In this document: positions 52,441 through 61,603 of the stretch, piece after piece
How positions within the stretch are numbered: the first letter of the stretch is position 1
How the letters are laid out: the number at the start of each line of letters is the position of its first letter
Assembly: GCF_003482105.1 (NCBI RefSeq)
Contig: NZ_QULM01000007.1
Location: 48,327 to 112,326 of the forward strand
Source of the DNA: Coprococcus sp. OM04-5BH
GTDB taxonomy: Bacteria; Bacillota; Clostridia; Lachnospirales; Lachnospiraceae
Reading direction: 5' to 3'
DNA length: 64,000 nt
Notes under the pieces: model-generated
What the model was told of the DNA's origin: nothing
Database searches by the model: none
Seen by the model: the letters and a program-made list of their open reading frames with translations, nothing else
Position numbers and translations under genes: made by a program

Positions 52441-54750
52441 ATGAGTTCATCACAACTTAAAAATATTATTACAAAAAATTCTTCCCAAGTGGACAGCAGC
52501 CACCCTCCCATAGCCAGATCCGAGGATGGTTCCATAGTCAGTGTTGTTTATGCTGAACTTCCTGATGAACAAGTTCTGGTCATGGAATTTGAACTGGATC
52601 CTGACGACAAGGTTCAGGCAGAGAAGGTTGCAGCCTTCCTTAAGGCTGAGAAGGAACGAAATTCTGCTGCTACTGCCGAGCCTGAGCCGGACAACGAACC
52701 GACAGACATATCAGATGCTCCGGTTCATGTACCGATTTCTGAGAAGAGACATAAAACTTCCGGAACAGACACACAGCCCCAAGCGGGAAAGGATGATCAT
52801 CGCCACGAAAAAGCCAGTCATCAAGCGGTTATAAATGATCAGCACACACAAAAAAACAGCCATCAAGCGGTTATAAATGATCAGCAACGCAAAAAGGTCA
52901 ACCACACCAAATATGGCCATCAAAATAAAGGCAATGTAAATAATCAGCACGCCCAAATCCATCATGCAGGGAGCCATGATACTAAAAAGCAGCCTACCGT
53001 CATGCCGAAATTACTGGCATGGATCGTCGCCATCATAATCTGCTCACTACTGGGACTTTTCATATACTGGCGTTTAAAGATCTTCACAAATGATGTACAG
53101 ACAGGAACCCTCCCACCATCGGACAGTTCCGATGTTGATAATGATGTTCCCGACAGTCTCCCTGCCATATCTGATCTTGTAGACAATGTTTTGTCGGATG
53201 GTGGAAGCTCATACTATATGCCTGACATTAGGCCTCACTGTGTAAGCAGCACAGATCCTTCCAATTATGTATCTTACACAGATGTAAATGTGGATGGTGT
53301 AACACTTGACAGCGTTTCGGATTACAAGCCTAAGGCTGAGATAAGCTTCAACAAGGGAAGCAATTATACCAATATCGATGGTATCGTCACTTTCAGGGGA
53401 AATAACTACAGAAACGACCCTACCTATGGTTGTGCCAACATGTCCTCATTCAAACTTGAGAGAGAATGGTCTGTAACAACCGGCGGGCTTACTTCAGGGG
53501 ACTCAACCTGGACAGGCAGCGGTTGGACTGGTCAGCCTCTTATAATGAAATGGCCGTCGTCAGTTAGGCAACACATGAACATGTATGACTGGGCAAAAGA
53601 AAAAGATGACCTGGTAGAAGTTATATATGCATGTATGGACGGAAATATATACTTTATCGATCTGGAGACCGGTGAACTCACAAGAGACACCATGTCACTG
53701 GGATATACCTTCAAGGGTTCTGGAGCCCTTGATCCGAGAGGATATCCTATATTATATGTAGGTGCAGGCTACAACAGTAACAAGGGTGTTGCAAGAGTAT
53801 TTGTGGTAAATCTCTTAGATTGCAGTGTAATGTATGAATTTGGTAATTCAGATTCATTCTCACTGAGAGACTCCTTAAGCTTCTTTGACTCCTCTGCTTT
53901 AGTAGATGCTGCAACGGACACGCTTATATATCCCGGGGAAAATGGTATATTATATCTCATAAACCTGGGGACAAAATATGATGAGGAAAAGGGCACACTG
54001 TCGATCAATCCTAATAATATAGTCAAATGGCGTTACCTGACCAAGCGAAGCAGCACTCAGTACTGGCTTGGTATGGAAGACAGTTGTGTAGTGTATAAGG
54101 GATATCTTTATATAATGGATAACGGAGGTCACTTCTTCTGTCTTGACCTTAATACCTTAGAGCTTGTATGGGTTCAGGACAGCCTTGATGACTCTAACTC
54201 CACTCCTGTTCTCTCAGTTGAGGGTGACAAGGTATATCTGTATGCCAGCACCTCCTTCCATCAGGGCTGGCGAAGCTCAAGTACGGCACCTGTACCAATA
54301 TGGAAGGTAGACGCAGAGACCGGTGAGATAATCTGGCAGACTGAGTATACGTGTTACTCCCAGGAAGGAGTATCAGGCGGTGTTCAATCTACTATAGCCG
54401 TAGGTCGTGAAAGCCTCTCGGATTATATATATGTAACAGTTTCAAAAACCGGTGGACCTTACGACGGAGTACTTGCCTGTCTGTCCAAGAAGGATGGAAA
54501 GGTCATGTGGGAACATGTAGCAGCATATGCCTGGTCATCGCCTGTATGTGTATACAATTCCGATGGAACAGGACGAGTATTATACGCCTCAAGCGGCGGT
54601 AAGCTTTATATGTTAGATGGTCTTACCGGTGAAACAAATGACACCATAGAGTTAAGCACCGGATGTATAGAAGCATCTCCTGCCGTATACAACAGCACCC
54701 TGGTCATAGGAACCAGATCATGTACAATCCAAGGTATCAAACTTAAATAA
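52441..54750 (+). CDS. Membrane-anchored beta-propeller (PQQ-like) protein
   Basis: A 769-residue protein. A cytoplasmic part of about 190 residues, rich in His, Gln, Asn and Lys, has a duplicated 14-residue unit (SHQAVINDQ...). One membrane helix follows (about 191-211, LLAWIVAIIICSLLGLFIYW). The extracellular part has a FRGNNYRNDPTYG segment and then repeated PQQ/WD-like blades (GNIYFIDLETGELTRDTM, GGHFFCLDLNTLELVWVQD, GGKLYMLDGLTGETNDT). It resembles the outward propellers of BamB-like or surface scaffold proteins. The ATG at 52441 has AGGAG upstream, and TATAAT lies at 52382-52387. Ligand unknown. Confidence 0.83.
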   Translation: MSSSQLKNIITKNSSQVDSSHPPIARSEDGSIVSVVYAELPDEQVLVMEFELDPDDKVQAEKVAAFLKAEKERNSAATAEPEPDNEPTDISDAPVHVPISEKRHKTSGTDTQPQAGKDDHRHEKASHQAVINDQHTQKNSHQAVINDQQRKKVNHTKYGHQNKGNVNNQHAQIHHAGSHDTKKQPTVMPKLLAWIVAIIICSLLGLFIYWRLKIFTNDVQTGTLPPSDSSDVDNDVPDSLPAISDLVDNVLSDGGSSYYMPDIRPHCVSSTDPSNYVSYTDVNVDGVTLDSVSDYKPKAEISFNKGSNYTNIDGIVTFRGNNYRNDPTYGCANMSSFKLEREWSVTTGGLTSGDSTWTGSGWTGQPLIMKWPSSVRQHMNMYDWAKEKDDLVEVIYACMDGNIYFIDLETGELTRDTMSLGYTFKGSGALDPRGYPILYVGAGYNSNKGVARVFVVNLLDCSVMYEFGNSDSFSLRDSLSFFDSSALVDAATDTLIYPGENGILYLINLGTKYDEEKGTLSINPNNIVKWRYLTKRSSTQYWLGMEDSCVVYKGYLYIMDNGGHFFCLDLNTLELVWVQDSLDDSNSTPVLSVEGDKVYLYASTSFHQGWRSSSTAPVPIWKVDAETGEIIWQTEYTCYSQEGVSGGVQSTIAVGRESLSDYIYVTVSKTGGPYDGVLACLSKKDGKVMWEHVAAYAWSSPVCVYNSDGTGRVLYASSGGKLYMLDGLTGETNDTIELSTGCIEASPAVYNSTLVIGTRSCTIQGIKLK
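52819..52886. repeat. Tandem duplication in the propeller gene
   Basis: The same 26-bp sequence occurs at 52819-52844 and 52861-52886, 42 bp (14 codons) apart. It encodes HQAVINDQ twice in the cytoplasmic His/Gln-rich part. Confidence 0.85.
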
Positions 54751-54780
54751 CAGTCTATAATCTTTGGATTTTATCAACCT

Positions 54781-54819
54781 AAAAAAGACTGTGATGTAAA
54801 TTGCCTCACAGTCTTTTTT
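54781..54819. terminator. Terminator between the propeller and LRR genes
   Basis: AAAAAAGACTGTGA (54781-54794) pairs with TCACAGTCTTTTTT (54806-54819) around an 11-nt loop. The T-runs on both strands allow it to end the propeller gene and the convergent LRR gene. Confidence 0.9.
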
Positions 54820-54833
54820 ACTACATGTCATAA

Positions 54834-55670
54834 CTAATATGTTGTAAGCAGCGTATTCCTTTCAGGGAATAAAAGTTGTCCGTAGTTTATGGCTGCCATT
54901 GCTTCACATTTAAGTGCTACCGGAACTTCCACTCTCTCAAGATTCTGGCATCCATGAAATGCCAGTTCATTAATATATTTAACTGAAGAAGGAATCTTAA
55001 TGCTTCTTATATGACTATGCATATTAATGAATATAGACTTTATTCCCTCAACACCGTCAGGTATGGTAATATCCACATCTGTTCCAAAGTAATCATATAC
55101 ACAATTATTTACAATTACATATTCATTTTTGTCTTTCAGTGCCTTGCATCCTGTAAACGCTCCATCTCCGATACTTTCTATAGTATCCGGTATTTCTATG
55201 TCTGTAAGACTTCTGCAATTCACAAATGCCGTATCCTCAATCTTTCTGATATTGGCAGACATATGCACTTTCTTCAACATACGGCAATCTGCAAATGCTC
55301 CATCCCCTATTTCTGTAACGCTGTCAGGTATAACTACACTGGTAATCATAACCCTGGTATCGCAAAATGCAGAATCACATATCCTGACTACACCTGATGG
55401 TATAACAACATCTGAATTGTCACCATCATAGTAATACAATACATTTCTGACAATTACAAAACCATCGTCATCTGCCATTCCTGTACAGTAATTAAAAGCC
55501 CCCTTGCCAATCTTCGTCACACTGTCAGGTATGGATACCTCACCAATATTTCTGCACTCAAAGAATGCCAGTTCCCCAATCTCCTTAACCCCATCAGGAA
55601 TAACAACCTTCTTCTCCTCCGAACTACAATCATACCCAATCAGCTTTCCGTCTTCAATTCTCATACACAT
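54834..55670 (-). CDS. BspA-type leucine-rich repeat protein
   Basis: A 278-residue protein made mostly of LRR_5 (BspA/Treponema) repeats. Units such as VVIPDGVKEIGELAFFECRN, VSIPDSVTKIGKGAFNYCTG, VVIPDSVTEIGDGAFADCRM and IEIPDTIESIGDGAFTGCKA recur with a 23-residue spacing, about ten copies in all. There is no signal peptide or anchor, so unlike most BspA-type adhesins it appears cytoplasmic. The start is the ATG at 55670, seven bases after GGAGG. The promoter is at 55728-55756. Cysteines occur at a fixed place in most repeats. Function unknown. Confidence 0.85.
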   Translation of the reverse strand: MCMRIEDGKLIGYDCSSEEKKVVIPDGVKEIGELAFFECRNIGEVSIPDSVTKIGKGAFNYCTGMADDDGFVIVRNVLYYYDGDNSDVVIPSGVVRICDSAFCDTRVMITSVVIPDSVTEIGDGAFADCRMLKKVHMSANIRKIEDTAFVNCRSLTDIEIPDTIESIGDGAFTGCKALKDKNEYVIVNNCVYDYFGTDVDITIPDGVEGIKSIFINMHSHIRSIKIPSSVKYINELAFHGCQNLERVEVPVALKCEAMAAINYGQLLFPERNTLLTTY

Positions 55671-55727
55671 TTTTGTTCCTCCCTTTTTATAAATTTCCGA
55701 TTCGATGTTCTTCGTCAAAATATAACA

Positions 55728-55756
55728 ATATTAATTTTTGTCTAAAAGAACTTCAA
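55728..55756 (-). promoter_or_regulatory. Promoter of the LRR gene
   Basis: Minus strand: TTGAAG (55756-55751), 17 nt, TAATAT (55733-55728), 58 nt before the start codon. Confidence 0.6.
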
Positions 55757-55886
55757 ATTATTTTTTAACATTATTTTTGACGAGAGCACTTTAGCATTTT
55801 GCAAAACATTTTTCAATATTTTTGGGGCAATTTAACATGAACGGCATGTATTTGGCATAAACGACATGTTTTTTTATATTTTTGGA

Positions 55887-55910
55887 CAAAAAAAGAGGTC
55901 ATTAGACCTC
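55887..55910 (-). terminator. Terminator overlapping the histidine kinase stop codon
   Basis: Minus strand: GAGGTC (55910-55905), TAAT loop, GACCTC, then seven T. The kinase TGA stop begins the stem, so translation ends within the terminator. Confidence 0.85.
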
Positions 55911-57129
55911 AATTTTTTAGATATCTGATTACAAATTCTACACTTTTCTCACTATTTTCATCACAGTTATAGACCTTAATATAGCCGTTATCTTCATCAA
56001 TTATGGCCTTTGCCAGTGCAAGTCCTATGCCCACACTGTCACTGTCTGCATGCTTTCCACGGTAAAATCTTTCAAACAAATGAAGCATATCACTCTCATC
56101 CACAGGCTCTCCATCATTCGAAATATTTATCTGGCTGTAGGTTTCACTGCTTTCATAATATACATCCACCCTGGACTCAGCATGCTCTATGGCATTCTTA
56201 ATGATATTTGTCACAGCCTCAGTCTGCCATATAGGATCACAGGTCATGGAAAGATCTTCTCCGTGACTCACCTTAAGCTCTATCCCTTTAAGATCCGCCA
56301 GTGCTTCAACATTGGATACAGCCTTGTCAATAATGCTTTCCAAAGGCACCGTTTTTCTTATATATTTTATGGTGTCTGCCTCGAATCTGGACAGCTTCAA
56401 TATATTCTGCACAAGAAAGCTTATGTTCTTAACATCCCTCTTGGCATTCCTTATAAGCTTCTTTCTATCCTCATCACTTATATCCGGATTATCACTCATA
56501 TTGTCAAGATTAATCATAACAGAGGTTATAGGTGTCTTAAGCTGATGAGATATGTCTGACAGCGCATCCTTAAGCAGCTTCTTCTCTTCCTTTGAATGCT
56601 CTGCTGCCTCCTTAAGCATTATCATGGTCTTATACACCTCGTTCTTAAGTATGGACAGCTCATCCTCCGAGTTATTATCTATCTTAAGTACGTAATTGCC
56701 CCGGTTTATATTGGATATATACTCCGCGATCTCCGCAATGTCATTACGTCTTTTACAATTGTATATGGAAGAAACCAGCACCACCGCCAATATGATAAAT
56801 GCGATACAGCCTACCTGTATTATCAGGTATTTCTCAAAGTACCTGTCATTTTCCACTATAACACTGTCCCTGCTTATATCTATGCCGTATCTGCTGAAGA
56901 ATTTCTCATCTACGGCAGTGTTCCGGTCATTTATTATGGTCATAAGCTCCCCCGGACTTATGTCAGGATACCTGTCAGCCACCAGACTGCAGATACTGCC
57001 AATCCTGCTGTTATAGTTAGACATGTATGTCTTATACATCCGGACGTCCATATATATAAGAACCAGAACGCCTATAACCGACACCAGGATCACTCCTGTT
57101 ATCTTTCTTTTATGATTTAACGATTTCAA
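55909..57129 (-). CDS. Sensor histidine kinase
   Basis: Membrane histidine kinase (406 aa). Helix 1 (about 9-29, ITGVILVSVIGVLVLIYM) and helix 2 (about 103-122, IIQVGCIAFIILAVVLVSSIY) bracket an extracellular sensor of about 75 residues. The cytoplasmic part has a HAMP-like linker (NRGNYVLKIDNNSEDELSIL), the phosphoacceptor histidine in DISHQLKTPITSVMINLD, and the ATPase motifs (NIIKNAIEHAE, DESDMLHLFERFYRG, GIGLALAKAI). The start is TTG at 57129, seven bases after GAGG. Last gene of the ABC/two-component operon. The real external loop differs from BceS-type kinases, which have almost none. Confidence 0.92.
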   Translation of the reverse strand: MKSLNHKRKITGVILVSVIGVLVLIYMDVRMYKTYMSNYNSRIGSICSLVADRYPDISPGELMTIINDRNTAVDEKFFSRYGIDISRDSVIVENDRYFEKYLIIQVGCIAFIILAVVLVSSIYNCKRRNDIAEIAEYISNINRGNYVLKIDNNSEDELSILKNEVYKTMIMLKEAAEHSKEEKKLLKDALSDISHQLKTPITSVMINLDNMSDNPDISDEDRKKLIRNAKRDVKNISFLVQNILKLSRFEADTIKYIRKTVPLESIIDKAVSNVEALADLKGIELKVSHGEDLSMTCDPIWQTEAVTNIIKNAIEHAESRVDVYYESSETYSQINISNDGEPVDESDMLHLFERFYRGKHADSDSVGIGLALAKAIIDEDNGYIKVYNCDENSEKSVEFVIRYLKN

Positions 57130-57160
57130 TGTATTTCCTCTCCCTGTCTGACCTTTGACA

Positions 57161-57814
57161 TCAACAGTCTATCCTGTAGCCGACTCCCTTTATGGTCTTG
57201 ATAATGTCAGTTCCAAGCTTGTCTTTTATACGCTTCATATACACTGTGACAGTATGATCGTACACGTCATTTCCCGTTGCCTCCCATATAAGGTCTATCA
57301 CATCACTTCTCTTCACCGCCTTGTTATGATTGGCAAATAAAAGATTCACGATCTTGAGCTCAAGGCTTGAGAACTGTATCTTCTCTCCGTTCTTAAGAGC
57401 CTCCATCTTGTCCAGATCATAACTGATATCCTGTACCCTCAGAAGTGACTTTTGCTCTGTCCGCCTGAGTATCCTGTTTACCCTTGCCATAAGCTCCCTT
57501 GTTGAAAATGGCTTGGTGATATAATCCTCGGCACCCATATCCAGTCCCTTGACTATATCCTCCTCTTCATCCTTTGCCGTCAGGAAGATAGTAGGTATCT
57601 TCTTTCCTGCGATCCTGTTCTTATAAAGATCAAAGCCATTGCCGTCAGGAAGATTTATATCTAACAGTATAAGACCTGCACTCCCGCTATCCACGAGAGT
57701 GTAGGCCTCTGCCATTGTCGGTGCAACCTTAAGAACATAGCCTGCAGCTTCAAAGGCGAACTGCAATGCCTGATAAATGCTCTGATTGTCTTCTATCAAT
57801 AATATTTCCGCCAT
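57161..57814 (-). CDS. OmpR family response regulator
   Basis: Receiver plus winged helix regulator (217 aa). The receiver has LIEDNQSI, phospho-acceptor in LILLDINLPDGNGFDLY (Asp about residue 53), IFLTAKD and the lysine in EDYITKPFSTRELMARV. The DNA-binding domain (about 130-217) is of the OmpR/PhoB type, ending in YDHTVTVYMKRIKDKLG and IKTIKGVGYRI. GGAGG before the ATG. 27 nt after the permease gene, 31 nt before the kinase. The GTAAC direct repeats upstream of the operon are its likely site. Confidence 0.94.
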   Translation of the reverse strand: MAEILLIEDNQSIYQALQFAFEAAGYVLKVAPTMAEAYTLVDSGSAGLILLDINLPDGNGFDLYKNRIAGKKIPTIFLTAKDEEEDIVKGLDMGAEDYITKPFSTRELMARVNRILRRTEQKSLLRVQDISYDLDKMEALKNGEKIQFSSLELKIVNLLFANHNKAVKRSDVIDLIWEATGNDVYDHTVTVYMKRIKDKLGTDIIKTIKGVGYRIDC

Positions 57815-57841
57815 AATACCTCCACGCCATGAGCCTGTGTA

Positions 57842-60469
57842 TTATACATTCTCATTTTTTATGGTTTCTATTATATTCTTTCCGTTGATCTTTGTCATTG
57901 ATAATTTCATGATGATCATCAACAATGCAAATACTACCACAACACTTATTACTGCCGGTATGATCGGAGGATTAAATGCAAATTCTATAACACCATTCAT
58001 AAGTATCTTATATATTCCGTAGGATACCAGAAATCCCATAGGAATTGCTATTATAAGCGCCTTTCCTCCAACAAATATACATTCAAGTCTTATCATCCGG
58101 TTAAATTCCTTGTTTGTCATACCGATACTTCTAAGGGTTGCGAATTCTCTTGCGCGAAGCTGCATACTGGTATTTAAGGTATTGATTATATTGGTAACGC
58201 CGATGAGGGCGATTACTGTAATAAGTCCGTAGGTAAATATTGCGATCAATGTGAACATAGAATTCATGCTCTTTTCACTTGCATCAACATTGTCCATGTT
58301 GTAATCGTCACTTGTACAACCAAGTCCGTTCATCATCTTCTCTATGTTATCCTGAAGGAGATCTGCATTATCAGATACCATATATATTCCATGGCTCACT
58401 AACTTTTCATCAGCAAAATCAAGCTCGTTCCAGGTTTTGTTGTTTATCACAAATATAGCCGCTCCGCTTGAATTCTTCCAGCCTAACGGTCTCTCCTTTG
58501 TGATTGCACATATTCCAAGATCAAGGGTGTTGGTTCCTGCCTTCTCTCCGTAGTATTCTCCAAAATCTATATTGATGGAATCGCCTGCCTTTACTTTGAA
58601 GTACTCACCTTCAACCTTTTTCATCTTGTTGTCAACTTCCACGATCTCTATCTTATTATTTATGAGTATTGCCTTTCCGTCGACTTCCTGCTCTGTAAGC
58701 CCAAGAGACTTAATATACTTACTGTAGTTTTCATCATCTATTGCAAGTATATACACCCTATCATTTCCATCATCTGTTGCAAGTACATTCACGTTATCTT
58801 CATTTACAGTTCCATAATAATACTTACATTTATCGATTTCCTGTATATTGTCAAGTTTTTCAACCATGGATTCAGGATCTCCGTCTACATTCTTTGGAGT
58901 ATAATAAAGACTTACATTGTAATCCCTATCTCCATAGGCAACCTTAGTGGTCTTAAAAGCAAGGGATGTGAAGGATGAGATTGCTATAAATGCAACAGTA
59001 CATATGATTATGGCCAGTGCTACGGTACGATATTTCCTCTTGTTTCTCTTTATGGCCTTATGGGCGACAACTCCACCCACACCAAATAACTTCTTTACCA
59101 TCTTTGATGTCTTAAGCTTCTTATTGTTCTTGATCTCAGCCTGATTTCTTATGGCAGATACCGGCGATATCTTTGTAGCCTTCCTGGCACTTCCGTTTGC
59201 AGAGAAAAATATGGTTATGCAGCCAAGTAATGCAGCAAGCACTATTGCCCAGACAGAGAAGTTATAAACTACAACTGTATTTAACATACCATCAAGTAAG
59301 GTGTTACATATCTTAACAAGGATAAATGAAGCCAGACAGCCAAGTGCTACACCTCCAGGAATCCCCACTAAACCGAGAAGGAAGCCTTCATAAAGCACAC
59401 TGCCTCTTATCTGCTTTCTGGTGGCACCTACACTTATCAACATTCCATACTGCTTAACCTTCTCTGTAACTGATATCTCAAAGCTGTTCTTAATACAGCA
59501 TACGGATGTTATTATGATAATAATCATAACCGCTGCCGCCAGTTCATATACAGCCTTAAATGTGTCACTTATAGGCCATACGGATTCGTACTCTATAAGC
59601 CAGATATTTGTCTCTACATCCATGCCCGTAGCTTCATACTGCTTACAGTACTCTTTAAAATCCTCCTCTGATGGTTCAGTGCCGTCCCCAAACATAATCT
59701 CCTTATAAAGGTTCTCATCAACCTCCATAATACCTGCGATCACACTGTCTCTGTGTCTTAACGCCTTAGAAGTCAGTCTTACATATACTGTTGACGCCTT
59801 CTCCATATCATCACAGTAAGTGTAACATGTATATCCCGGGAACTCATAATCCTCAACATTATATCCCGGTCTCTCCATGATACCAACAATGGTATAGGTC
59901 TTAGTCTGGGTATCCTCTATATGCTCATCCTCTGTCAACGGATTACTCTGTTTAAAATGGAACTCCGGATCCTGCTCTGTATCGGTTACACGGGTTCCAA
60001 GATTCAGAGTCACCGTATCTCCTACCTTGAGATCAACTCTTCCATTTGTCCTAAGGTGTCTTGGTATGACCAGCTCATCATCCTTCTCCGGAAGACGCCC
60101 TTCCACCATATTAGGATTTAAAGTACTGAATCCCTCCTTGTTGGTGCCTGCCACATATAGATAGGGCTTTGATTCATTTGCAATACCATCATATTCAGCA
60201 AATCCTTCCTCTGACACCAATGCCGTCTTCTCAAAGTTTCTGTTATCCAGGAATTTATCCATATTATCTTCATTGACATTCCTGAAGATGTAGTGGTAAT
60301 CTCCACCTACGTCCTTCTGAAAGTTAATGAGACTCTGTCTGAAACACAATACCATAACAGACACGGTAGTAAGTAATGCAACAGCCAGGATAACACCTAC
60401 CATAGTAACAACTGTTCTCTTTTTATTAAGCTTCATGCTGCTTCTTGTCAATCGTTTTAACAGCTTCAT
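57842..60469 (-). CDS. ABC transporter permease, FtsX/MacB type
   Basis: An 875-residue permease with two FtsX domains. The first helix (about 20-42) is followed by an extracellular domain of about 270 residues, then a helix trio near 315-430 (AAAVMIIIIITSVCCIKN, GMLISVGATRKQIRGSVLYEG). A second hydrophobic segment near 480-500 leads into another extracellular domain (about 500-740) and a final trio (TLIAIFTYGLITVIALIGV, LIIAIPMGFLVSYGI, VISVVVVFALLMIIM). The repeated GATRKQIRGSVLYEG and SIGMTNKEFNRMIRLE stretches are the cytoplasmic couplers. Family members expel peptides, lipoproteins or antimicrobials. Confidence 0.92.
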   Translation of the reverse strand: MKLLKRLTRSSMKLNKKRTVVTMVGVILAVALLTTVSVMVLCFRQSLINFQKDVGGDYHYIFRNVNEDNMDKFLDNRNFEKTALVSEEGFAEYDGIANESKPYLYVAGTNKEGFSTLNPNMVEGRLPEKDDELVIPRHLRTNGRVDLKVGDTVTLNLGTRVTDTEQDPEFHFKQSNPLTEDEHIEDTQTKTYTIVGIMERPGYNVEDYEFPGYTCYTYCDDMEKASTVYVRLTSKALRHRDSVIAGIMEVDENLYKEIMFGDGTEPSEEDFKEYCKQYEATGMDVETNIWLIEYESVWPISDTFKAVYELAAAVMIIIIITSVCCIKNSFEISVTEKVKQYGMLISVGATRKQIRGSVLYEGFLLGLVGIPGGVALGCLASFILVKICNTLLDGMLNTVVVYNFSVWAIVLAALLGCITIFFSANGSARKATKISPVSAIRNQAEIKNNKKLKTSKMVKKLFGVGGVVAHKAIKRNKRKYRTVALAIIICTVAFIAISSFTSLAFKTTKVAYGDRDYNVSLYYTPKNVDGDPESMVEKLDNIQEIDKCKYYYGTVNEDNVNVLATDDGNDRVYILAIDDENYSKYIKSLGLTEQEVDGKAILINNKIEIVEVDNKMKKVEGEYFKVKAGDSINIDFGEYYGEKAGTNTLDLGICAITKERPLGWKNSSGAAIFVINNKTWNELDFADEKLVSHGIYMVSDNADLLQDNIEKMMNGLGCTSDDYNMDNVDASEKSMNSMFTLIAIFTYGLITVIALIGVTNIINTLNTSMQLRAREFATLRSIGMTNKEFNRMIRLECIFVGGKALIIAIPMGFLVSYGIYKILMNGVIEFAFNPPIIPAVISVVVVFALLMIIMKLSMTKINGKNIIETIKNENV

Positions 60470-60545
60470 TGCTATCTGCCTCCATTCTTTAATACATGAT
60501 TCAAAAATACATGATCCACAAATATGCTATGCACACAGATCATTA

Positions 60546-61208
60546 TCACTTGATCCTTCCGTCTTCAATAGTTATTATCCTGTCTGCACACTTAGCTATC
60601 TCAAGATTATGAGTGATCATAACTATTGTCTGGTTGTACTCTCTGTTGGATTTTCTAAGCAGCTCCACTATCTCATTGCTGGATTTTGAATCAAGATTTC
60701 CTGTAGGCTCATCTGCAAGAATAAGTGCCGGTCTGGTTATTAACGCCCTTCCTATGGAAGTTCTCTGCTGCTGTCCTCCTGACAGCTCATTTGGAAGGTG
60801 TTTTCTTCTCTTGGTAAGACCTAAGAGCTTAAGGATGTCATCAAGCTCTCCGTCCTCCACCTTTCTTCCGTCAAGCTCCATTGGAAGTGTTATGTTCTCT
60901 TCCACGTTAAGGGTAGGAAGCAGATTATAGAACTGGTAGATTATACCTATCTGTCTCCTTCTGAATATAGCCAGCTTATCATTATTTAACTGGAAGATAT
61001 CTGTATCGTTTATCATGACTCTTCCTGATGTAGGTCTGTCAACTCCACCCATAAGATGAAGAAGTGTTGACTTGCCTGATCCACTGGCACCTACGATCGC
61101 CACGAATTCTCCCTTTTCTATGGAAAGAGATACATTGTCCAGAGCCTTGACCTCTGTACTTCCCTTTCCGTATACCTTTGATAAATTTTCTACTTTTACG
61201 ATTTTCAT
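60546..61208 (-). CDS. ABC transporter ATP-binding protein (LolD/MacB type)
   Basis: ATPase partner of the FtsX-type permease (220 aa). Walker A GASGSGKSTLLHLMGG (about residues 39-54), signature LSGGQQQRTSIGRALI (about 142-157), Walker B LILADEPTGNLD (about 163-174) and H-loop MITHNLEI. The sequence STEVKALDNVSLSIEKGEFVAIVG is typical of the MacB/LolD/SalX branch. First gene of the operon, 76 nt before the permease. The leader carries the candidate RR operator. Confidence 0.94.
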   Translation of the reverse strand: MKIVKVENLSKVYGKGSTEVKALDNVSLSIEKGEFVAIVGASGSGKSTLLHLMGGVDRPTSGRVMINDTDIFQLNNDKLAIFRRRQIGIIYQFYNLLPTLNVEENITLPMELDGRKVEDGELDDILKLLGLTKRRKHLPNELSGGQQQRTSIGRALITRPALILADEPTGNLDSKSSNEIVELLRKSNREYNQTIVMITHNLEIAKCADRIITIEDGRIK

Positions 61209-61268
61209 ATAAAAAACCTCCCTGTAAATTTGGTCATTATGTTTTCTCTGTTATAGGCTTACAAGCAG

Positions 61269-61301
61269 AGTATACACATTCCAAAGTTACAGGAAGGTTA
61301 C
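61269..61301 (-). promoter_or_regulatory. Candidate response-regulator operator and promoter
   Basis: Minus strand: GTAAC (61301-61297), six bases, GTAAC (61290-61286), that is an 11-bp direct repeat, then TATACT (61274-61269). The -35 position (CCTTCC) matches nothing and is covered by the repeat, as expected for an OmpR-family activated promoter. Confidence 0.55.
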
Positions 61302-61507
61302 TTTAAATATTTTTTATATAATTATATTTATTTTTACTATTACTTATCCCGCAGGCATAAACTAATGATATAAGCTGCCGGTTAATGCCATGTTCCATGC
61401 ACTATGATATATAACATGAATTAAACATGTAAAACTGAATACAATTAATAATAAGACCTGCTTTTGCGTCACTATAACAAAAGTAGAGCAGCAACCCCAT
61501 TGCCTAC

Positions 61508-61576
61508 GGCAATGGGGTTGCTGCGACGTAACGATGTCACAGACATCATTACAATAAATAAAACAGGACACCATAC
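61508..61576 (+). repeat. Dispersed intergenic repeat, copy 2
   Basis: Second copy of the element at 184-251, with its own hairpin GTAACGATGTC / GACATCATTAC (61528-61538 / 61542-61552). Here the first 17 bases also form the right arm of a perfect palindrome with 61488-61504, so the copy is preceded by an inverted duplicate of its head. Confidence 0.6.
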
Positions 61577-61603
61577 TGTGCCCAACATCTAAGGAGTAAC
61601 ACA

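Larger units (their letters stand above)
61209..61603. other. Divergent intergenic region, ABC-exporter operon and DUF6512-like gene
   Basis: No further gene is visible. The left part holds the regulated promoter of the ABC/two-component operon (61269-61301). The right part holds a perfect 17-bp palindrome (61488-61504 / 61508-61524, loop of three) followed by copy 2 of the dispersed repeat. Between about 61310 and 61480 I see only AT-rich sequence. Confidence 0.55.
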
